Positions 58,619 to 64,000 of a DNA stretch of 64,000 nt are shown here, piece by piece. Position 1 is the first letter of the stretch, and each line of letters opens with the position of its first letter. A model generated the notes under the pieces. That model worked only from the letters and a program-made list of their open reading frames with translations, was not told where the DNA came from and searched no databases. The position numbers and the translations under genes were made by a program. The stretch lies in the NCBI GenBank assembly GCA_016212855.1, contig JACRDP010000004.1, positions 1 to 64,000 on the forward strand. Reading direction: 5' to 3'. The DNA comes from Elusimicrobiota bacterium (GTDB lineage: Bacteria > Elusimicrobiota > Elusimicrobia > UBA1565 > UBA9628).

Positions 58619-59465
58619 CCGCGAGCGCCAGGCGCCGCGCGGCGCCCGGGGCGTGGGCGAGGTACAGCGAAGGCTCGATGAGCTCGAGCTCGACGACGAG
58701 AAGCTCCCGGCCGCGCCGCACGCCGTCCACGCGCGCGTAAAGCCACGGACCCGGCCCGGCGATCGCCGCCTCGCGCGCCTGCGCGAGCAGTTCCGGAGGC
58801 GGCTCGCGGCGGACCGTGCCGCCTCCGTGCTCCTCCTGGACGCGGAAGTCGCCGGCGCGGGGCGTCTTGAGCACGGCGTGGGAGAACTCTCCGCCGAGAA
58901 AAATGAAGGACCACTCCCCTTCGGCGGCGATCTCGGGAAGATAGGGCTGGACCATGGCGCCGGAGTGGGCGAGTACCTCGTCGAGCGCGATTTGGCCGGC
59001 GGGGTCCCCGCGCCGGACGCGGCTGGTGCGGTAGGCTCCGGCGGAAACGACCGGCTTGACCACCGCCTCGTCCCAGCCGCGCGAGTCCAGCAGCGCGTCG
59101 AGATTCGCGGAAGAGCCCGCCGAAACCCAAAGCGTCGGCGCGACCGCCACGCCCGCGGCCTCGAGCGCTTTGAGATAAGACTTGTCGGCGTTGGCGCGCA
59201 GCACCGCCGCCGGATTCCAAAGAACGGCGCCCGAAATCTCCAGCCGCGTCAACCAGGACGCGAAGGCGGCCGGCTTCAAATGATAGTCCCAGGCCGAGCG
59301 GATCAGGACCAAATCGTAGCCGGACCAGGCTTTTGAGGGGTCATCCCAGACCGCCGGTTGAGCGTCGATTCCAAGGCCGGCGAGCTCGCCCAAAAGGGGC
59401 CGATCGTCGTCGGTAAGTTCTCTTATAGAGGCGCAAGTGACGAGCGCGACGCGCGGTGGGGCCAC
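58575..59465 (-). CDS. ATP-grasp family ligase-like protein
   Basis: 296 residues from GTG 59465. N-terminal pre-ATP-grasp domain (VALVTCASIRELTDDDRPLL; LVLIRSAWDYH), then NADKSYLKALEAAGVAVAPT, AVVKPVVSAGAY (ATP-binding Lys) near 160 and WLYARVDGV with VVELELIEPSLY (metal-binding Glu) near 245-270. Similar to the RimK/glutathione-synthetase-like group. Makes an amide or ester bond with ATP; substrates unknown. Confidence 0.82.
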   Translation of the reverse strand: MAPPRVALVTCASIRELTDDDRPLLGELAGLGIDAQPAVWDDPSKAWSGYDLVLIRSAWDYHLKPAAFASWLTRLEISGAVLWNPAAVLRANADKSYLKALEAAGVAVAPTLWVSAGSSANLDALLDSRGWDEAVVKPVVSAGAYRTSRVRRGDPAGQIALDEVLAHSGAMVQPYLPEIAAEGEWSFIFLGGEFSHAVLKTPRAGDFRVQEEHGGGTVRREPPPELLAQAREAAIAGPGPWLYARVDGVRRGRELLVVELELIEPSLYLAHAPGAARRLALAVKERLSAPRPSPTR

Positions 59466-59472
59466 GACTTCG

Positions 59473-59478
59473 ATCTTA
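59473..59478 (-). promoter_or_regulatory. Leaderless-type -10 box (TAAGAT)
   Basis: Reverse strand TAAGAT, 7-nt spacer, GTG at 59465; decides against an upstream ATG at 59612. Confidence 0.55.
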
Positions 59479-59510
59479 TAATAGGAAATGACGCCGTAAC
59501 ACCAATATTT

Positions 59511-59516
59511 TACATT
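59511..59516 (+). promoter_or_regulatory. Leaderless-type -10 box (TACATT)
   Basis: TACATT, 7-nt spacer, GTG at 59524 (or 4 nt to TTG 59521). Confidence 0.5.
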
Positions 59517-59523
59517 TCCGTTG

Positions 59524-61317
59524 GTGCGATTCTTTGCGCATGACGGCACGACCACGCACGGCCCCTTGGGGGTCGACGATCTATTGAAGCTTCCGGGCTT
59601 CGATGGGGACACCCTCGTCTGCCCGGTGGGCTCCGCGGACAGCGCGGACTGGAAACCGGCCCTCGCCTATCCGCCCTTTAAGAAGGCGCTTCTCGAAGCT
59701 CCGGCCGCGGTCTCCGCGCGCGCGCCCGAGCCCACAGGGCCTTCTTTGCCCTCCATGCCGCCGATGCCGTCTTTCCCCCCGGCCGCCACTTTGCCCGTGC
59801 CCTCCGCGTTTCCGCTGCCTTTGCCCGAAGCGCCCGCGCCGGCGGCAAGGACCATCGCCTGTCCCAGCTGCGCTCACGCGAACCTCGAAGAGGCCAAATT
59901 CTGCAACGCCTGCGGCGCGCGCATGGACGGCGCGCCCGCGCCGGCCGCGAAAATAGAACCGGTCCCGGCCCCCGCCGCGGTTCTGCCGCCCGCGACATTC
60001 TCGCCGCCCGCGGCGGCCGAGCCCGATCCGTTCGCCCATCTCGACCCGATGCTGTCCTATCCGGCCGAGCCGGCGCCCATGTCATTTTCCGAACCGCCGC
60101 GCCGTCCTCTGCAGCCCGGGAAAATGGGACAACTCGGCGCGCTCGAGGAGGAAGCTCCCGCGCCGGCTCCGGCGCCGGCTCTCGCTCCCGAGCCCGCAGC
60201 CGAGACAGCGCCCGCGTGGAAGCGCCCGGCCGTGCTCGCCGCCTTCGTGGGCGCGGCGGTGCTCGTCGGCGGCGCGGCGTACGTCGTGCTGCGCAAGCCG
60301 GCGCTCCCTCCGGATACCACGGTCGCCGAGCTGAATCCGTCGGCGACGCCGATGCCGACCGCCGAGCCCGCGCCCGCGCCGCCGCCGCCCGTGGTCTTCA
60401 ACACGGCGCCGCCGCCCGCGCCGCCGCCGATCCGCGCGCCGAAGTCGAAGAAGAAGGCCAAGACGAAGACTCCTCAGCTCGGAGCGCCGATGTCGTTCGA
60501 CGCTCCGGCCCTGAGCGCCAAGCCCAAGCGCGCGCGCAAGCCGCGCCCGGCCCGCGTCGCGCCCCCGCCCGAATCCGAGACGGCGCCGGGCGACGACACC
60601 ATGATCGAAAGCCGCGCCGAGGAGCCTAAATCCGCGCCGAGGAAGAAACGCGGAAAGAAAGCCGCGGCCGCCGGCGGCGAAGACCCCTTGCTCGAATCCT
60701 TGCTCGCCGACGCGACCCAGCCCTCGGGCAAACCCGCCGAGGAAGCCGCGTCGCAGCCCGGCCCCGAACCCGCCGCGGAACCCGAGCGCTCCGCTCCGAA
60801 GATCGGCCAGCGCCCGTCCGGGAACCCGGGCAAGTTCTCCTTACCCGGACTCGAGCGCCCGGTCAGCGCCAGCGACCGCGCGCCGCAGCCCGCGGCGGAG
60901 GAAGCGCCCGCCGCGCTCGCCGAGCCCGGCAAGCCCGCGCCTCCCCCCGGCATCGAGGACGAGCCCGCCAAGCCCGCCGGAAGCGACGACCTGGCTCTCG
61001 TGCAAGTTCACGAACAGTTCGATTTCTGCGCCCAGCTCCTGGCGCAGGGCGCCTACGGCGACCACTACGACACCTGCCTGTGCAAGGACGCCCGCGACGC
61101 CGCACCCTACCGCGGCCGCCGCGGCTTCTACGTGTCGGCCAAGAAGAAGGACTCGAGCGCGGGCAAGCTCGACACGTCGGCGAAGATCCTCTCCTCGAAG
61201 CTCGAGGGCGGCTCGGCGGTCGTGAAGGCGCGCTGGAAGAACGGCGGCGCCGACCGCGGCCACGACGTGTCGCAAACCTGGAAGCTCGAAGACGGCCTCT
61301 GGTGCCAGGCGCCCTGA
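59524..61317 (+). CDS. GYF_2-like / zinc-ribbon protein with one membrane helix
   Basis: 597 residues from GTG. Residues 1 to about 60 resemble the GYF_2 module (DGTTTHGPLGVDDLLKLPGF); a double-CxxC zinc ribbon follows (CPSCAHANLEEAKFCNACGA, about 112-131). A Pro/Ala-rich linker, one membrane helix (about 238-258), a basic Lys/Arg stretch, and a long Pro/Ala/Glu-rich region lead to a compact C-terminal domain (about 500-597) with three Cys (FDFCAQLL, DTCLCKD). Probably cytoplasmic sensing parts linked to an outer domain. Function unknown. Confidence 0.75.
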   Translation: MRFFAHDGTTTHGPLGVDDLLKLPGFDGDTLVCPVGSADSADWKPALAYPPFKKALLEAPAAVSARAPEPTGPSLPSMPPMPSFPPAATLPVPSAFPLPLPEAPAPAARTIACPSCAHANLEEAKFCNACGARMDGAPAPAAKIEPVPAPAAVLPPATFSPPAAAEPDPFAHLDPMLSYPAEPAPMSFSEPPRRPLQPGKMGQLGALEEEAPAPAPAPALAPEPAAETAPAWKRPAVLAAFVGAAVLVGGAAYVVLRKPALPPDTTVAELNPSATPMPTAEPAPAPPPPVVFNTAPPPAPPPIRAPKSKKKAKTKTPQLGAPMSFDAPALSAKPKRARKPRPARVAPPPESETAPGDDTMIESRAEEPKSAPRKKRGKKAAAAGGEDPLLESLLADATQPSGKPAEEAASQPGPEPAAEPERSAPKIGQRPSGNPGKFSLPGLERPVSASDRAPQPAAEEAPAALAEPGKPAPPPGIEDEPAKPAGSDDLALVQVHEQFDFCAQLLAQGAYGDHYDTCLCKDARDAAPYRGRRGFYVSAKKKDSSAGKLDTSAKILSSKLEGGSAVVKARWKNGGADRGHDVSQTWKLEDGLWCQAP

Positions 61318-61342
61318 GCGCCGGCGTTCCCCTGACATAGGC

Positions 61343-61466
61343 GGGGCCGGAGACACCAACCTCGTCGGGAACGCGCGGCATTGAGCCGCGCTCGGCGATT
61401 GGCCGCGCAGCAAGTGAACGGGGCGCGGCCAATCGACGTCCCGCCGAGGTTGGTGTCTCCGGCCCC
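61343..61466. repeat. Nested inverted-repeat element (three-way junction)
   Basis: Outer arms 61343-61370 and 61439-61466 pair over 28 bases with one mismatch (61365). Inside are two further hairpins: 61373-61379 with 61385-61391 (7 bp, ATTGA loop) and 61396-61408 with 61423-61435 (13 bp perfect, 14-nt loop). It fills the space between convergent genes. The outer arm contains TTGGTGTCTCCGG, similar in its TGGTGTC to the 30-bp repeats. No ORF inside. Confidence 0.8.
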
Positions 61467-61490
61467 CTTAAATCAGGTGATCGCCGCGAC

Positions 61491-64000
61491 TCAGTCTATC
61501 GGGTCAGGGCCGAGGGAGCCCCGCCGGGCTCTAGCCATATGAGTAGGGCCGGCGAGCGATGTTTTTAAGGCGGCGGCGTCGCCCACGACGACGGTGACCA
61601 TTTTAGCCGCGTCCAGGCGCGAGCGGACGGCGGCAAGCGCCGAGGCGGGAGTGGCCTCGGCCAGGCGCGGCTCGTACTGCGCGATGGTCTCGCGCGGATC
61701 GCGCCCGCTCTCGGCGACGGAGGCGATGTAGCCGGTCACGCGGTCGAGCGAGGACAGGCGCATCAGGAACAGCCCGCGCAGGTGCCGGCGCGAGTTGTCG
61801 AGAGCGGCCTGCGGAATCTCCTTCGCGCACAGCTCGCGGACCTCGGCGCGGATTTCCTCGAGCGCGGGGCGAGCGACCTCGGTGCGGCAGTCGGCCGAGG
61901 CCGACCAGACGAGTCCGCGCGAGTACAGCTCGATCGAGGAGTAGGAGCCGTAGGTATAGCCGCGCTTGGTGCGCAGGTTCTCGAACAGGCGCGAGTTCGC
62001 CGTGCCGCCGAGGACGTGATTGGCCAGGACCAAAGACATATAATCCGGATCCTTGGGTCCGGCCTCCGCGGTCGAGGCGAGGACGAGGCTCGCCTGCGCG
62101 GAGCCGGGGCGGTCGACGATCACCGTGCGCGCGGCGCCGGCCGGGGGAAGCCGCGGCGGCTCCGGCGCGGCGTCGCCGGCCTTCCAGCCCGAGAGCGAGC
62201 GTTCGAGCAGCTTCACCGCTTCGGCCGGGTCGATGTCGCCGGCGAGGACCAGGTGCCCGCCGCCCGGCCGCAGGCGGGCGGCGTGGAAGGCGCGCATGCG
62301 CGCCGAATCGACCGCGCCGATCTTCTTCTCGTCGGCCGCGCCCCGCCCGTACGGATGGCCCGGAAACAGTTCGGCTCTCAACCTCTCTTCCGACAGAAAG
62401 TGCGGCTGGGCGCGACGCGCGATCAGGTCCTCGAGCGCGTTCTCGCGCCACAGCTCGACCTCTTCTTCCGGATACGAAGCGGCCGTCAAGGTTTTCGCCA
62501 GCTGTCCGAAGAAGGGTTCCAAGTTGCGCGACAGGCCCGAGGCCGAGAGCTTGAGCCACTCCGATTCGCACGAGGCGCCGAGCGACCAGCCCAAAGAAGT
62601 GTAGGCGCGCGCCACGGCGGCGGCGTCCTCGCCCGCGCGGCCTTTGAGCAGAAGTTCCTCGGAGGCCTGCGCGAGTCCCTCCTGGCCGGCGGCTTCCTGA
62701 ATACGGCCGGCGCGAAGAGCCAGGCGCGCCTCGACGAGGGGCAGGCGCGCGTCGCGGGCAAGCCAGACGGTGAGGCCGTTGGACAGGATGTGCTTGGAAA
62801 TCTCCGGCGCGCGCGCGAAGCGGGCCGGGCCCGGAGGCGGCGGCGACAGCCCCGGTCCGCGCGGCGTCTCCGCCGGCGTCTGCGGAACGGCGGGCTCGGG
62901 CTGGGGCTCGACGGGCTTGCCCGGCTCGACTTGGAGCACGACGCGTCCGCTCGAGCGCATCCAGCGGCGCGCGGCGCGCACGCAGTCGCGGCGATTCACC
63001 TTCAGCAGCGCGTCCAGGTCCTTCCAGAAGCCGGAGGGATCGCCGACGAGGGCGACGTAAGAGCTCAAGGTCTGGGCGCGATCCCCCAATGATTGCTGGC
63101 CCTCGAGCCAGGACCGTTCGATTTGAGTCTTCGCGCGAGCCAACTCCTCGTCGGTGGGACCGGTCTTGTAAAAGCGCTCGAGAACCTTGTCGAGGCTCTT
63201 GGTCACGTCGGTCCGGGCCGAGCCCAGGCGGCCGGAGATGAAGAAGGCGAGCATGTCCGGCCCCCGCGCCGCGACGTGGCTCGACCAGTACGGGATGTGG
63301 CCGCCCGCGGAAACGGCGAGCCGGTCGTTCTTGACGAGCGCCTCGTGCAGCGGGCTGTCCTCGCCGCCGCCGAGCACGGTCATCAAAGCGGTCAGCGCCC
63401 ACCAGTCTTTGCTGCCGCGCGCGGGGGTGTGCCAACCGACGACGGTCAGCGGCGTCTTGGCGAGATGATCGGAGACGGTCTCGGCGCGCTCGCCCTTCAG
63501 CTTCGGCTCGTCGAGCCCGAGCGGGCGCGGACGCGCGCGGCGCGGAATCGGACCGAAAAACTTTTTGACGAGTTTACGCGCCTCGACGGGCGAGACGTCG
63601 CCGGCGATGGCGAGCACGGCGTTGTTCGGGGCGTAGTGACGATCGTAGAACGCGCGCACGTCGTCGAGGGAGGCCGCGCGGATGTCGTCGGCGTCGCCGA
63701 TCGTCGGGTGCGCCGTCTCCCATTTCGTGAACGCGAGCCCGCTCATCACCGCGTCGGTCGCGCGGCGGTAGGGCTGGTTCGTGTAGGTCTGGCGCAGTTC
63801 CTCAAGCACGACCTGCTTTTCGACGGCGAGCTCGCGCTCGGAGATCAAGAGGCCCCGCATGCGGTCGGCCTCGGCCCACAGCACCGACTCGAGCGCGTTG
63901 GCGGGCACGACCTCGTGATAGGTCGTGTTCGTCTTCATCGTATAGGCGTTGTCCACGCCGCCGTGCGACTCGACCAAACGCGAGACCTCGTTCGGCGCGA
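61491..64000 (-). CDS. M16 (pitrilysin-type) zinc peptidase, N-terminus beyond window
   Basis: At least 836 residues, open at the window edge. The visible part begins EVSRLVESHGGVDNAYTMKT, which in this family follows directly after the HxxEH zinc motif, so that motif lies just outside. The third ligand Glu is in EKQVVLEELRQTY. Two M16 halves are present: the first to about 380, then a Pro-rich hinge, then a second half beginning ILSNGLTVWLARDARLP, which lacks HxxEH and is presumably the inactive half. Ends RMSSLDRVTGY-like (LSSLDRVTGYIASVAESG) region and a basic tail. Likely a periplasmic or secreted peptidase. Confidence 0.9.
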   Translation of the reverse strand, partial: APNEVSRLVESHGGVDNAYTMKTNTTYHEVVPANALESVLWAEADRMRGLLISERELAVEKQVVLEELRQTYTNQPYRRATDAVMSGLAFTKWETAHPTIGDADDIRAASLDDVRAFYDRHYAPNNAVLAIAGDVSPVEARKLVKKFFGPIPRRARPRPLGLDEPKLKGERAETVSDHLAKTPLTVVGWHTPARGSKDWWALTALMTVLGGGEDSPLHEALVKNDRLAVSAGGHIPYWSSHVAARGPDMLAFFISGRLGSARTDVTKSLDKVLERFYKTGPTDEELARAKTQIERSWLEGQQSLGDRAQTLSSYVALVGDPSGFWKDLDALLKVNRRDCVRAARRWMRSSGRVVLQVEPGKPVEPQPEPAVPQTPAETPRGPGLSPPPPGPARFARAPEISKHILSNGLTVWLARDARLPLVEARLALRAGRIQEAAGQEGLAQASEELLLKGRAGEDAAAVARAYTSLGWSLGASCESEWLKLSASGLSRNLEPFFGQLAKTLTAASYPEEEVELWRENALEDLIARRAQPHFLSEERLRAELFPGHPYGRGAADEKKIGAVDSARMRAFHAARLRPGGGHLVLAGDIDPAEAVKLLERSLSGWKAGDAAPEPPRLPPAGAARTVIVDRPGSAQASLVLASTAEAGPKDPDYMSLVLANHVLGGTANSRLFENLRTKRGYTYGSYSSIELYSRGLVWSASADCRTEVARPALEEIRAEVRELCAKEIPQAALDNSRRHLRGLFLMRLSSLDRVTGYIASVAESGRDPRETIAQYEPRLAEATPASALAAVRSRLDAAKMVTVVVGDAAALKTSLAGPTHMARARRGSLGPDPID

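Noticed and set aside
61343-61466. Integron attC site
   Set aside because: It is a long palindrome with hairpins, but the arms lack a fitting GTTRRRY/RYYYAAC pair and there are no cassette-like genes or integrase.
1-64000. tRNA or rRNA genes
   Set aside because: I looked for T-arm-like GGTTCGAATCC patterns and rRNA cores and found none that formed a plausible gene; a covariance search would be decisive.

Overview
This window is GC-rich, densely packed DNA from a bacterial chromosome. An LpxR-type outer-membrane beta barrel, many Sec signal peptides, a lytic transglycosylase and a c-type cytochrome point to a diderm. The style of several exported proteins (signal peptide, long Pro/Ala/Val/Leu-rich segment, then an unrelated domain) reminds me of uncultured Elusimicrobiota, but no rRNA or universal marker here proves it. 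I saw no rRNA, tRNA, CRISPR array, prophage or intact transposase, and no gene-free stretch longer than about 200 bases.

Layout. 58-3822: a DUF393/lipase-maturation-factor fusion and an exported HEAT-repeat/cation-diffusion-facilitator fusion. 3909-18642: a purine catabolism island with a c-type cytochrome, three-subunit xanthine dehydrogenase, a DUF6986 aldolase-like protein, three exported or membrane unknowns, and a seven-gene reverse operon (xdhC, MocA-like, allantoinase, allantoicase, exported unknown, OHCU decarboxylase, HIU hydrolase) facing a divergent 8-oxoguanine deaminase-like gene. No urate oxidase is seen. 18677-20689: a small zincin, a 370-bp unit bounded by perfect 30-bp inverted repeats, and citrate synthase. 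20800-28857: a glycosyltransferase/oxidoreductase/epimerase set, a large membrane protein, a B12-binding radical SAM protein and a YihY-family protein. 28953-35862: a glycine-zipper protein, then a tight operon with moaA and moeA (molybdenum cofactor, needed by the xanthine dehydrogenase), a hydroxylase, YaeQ, an exported zincin and a TPR protein. 35789-38615: a reverse operon with an MscS channel and a methyltransferase. 38797-47620: small genes, ahcY, a compositionally unusual HEAT-type protein beside a broken ABC transporter, DUF1223, a Nudix-RsmH fusion, a coiled-coil protein, an LpxR family protein and a lipoprotein. 47691-53979: exported or anchored unknowns, a TPR protein, an exported MFS fusion, a lytic transglycosylase and a small unknown gene. 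53983-56283: a tautomerase, a repeat protein and an ECF sigma operon. 56287-64000: an exported PD-(D/E)XK-like protein, an ATP-grasp protein, a zinc-ribbon protein, a nested hairpin element and the 3' part of an M16 peptidase gene.

Three patterns cut across the genes. First, at least 26 genes have a TANNNT-type -10 box ending 5-7 nt (mostly 6) before the start codon, which predicts leaderless mRNAs; only a few genes (citrate synthase, ahcY, the lytic transglycosylase, the RGER-repeat protein) have a leader with a Shine-Dalgarno. Second, three transcription units share a second promoter type, GGAACTT-N16-GTNTGN, typical of ECF sigma factors; one such sigma factor lies at 54814. Third, five exported proteins share a leader: signal peptide, Pro/Ala/Val/Leu-rich stretch, a short [F/W]DG-like motif, then unrelated domains including a CDF transporter, an MFS transporter, a zinc protease and a nuclease-like fold.
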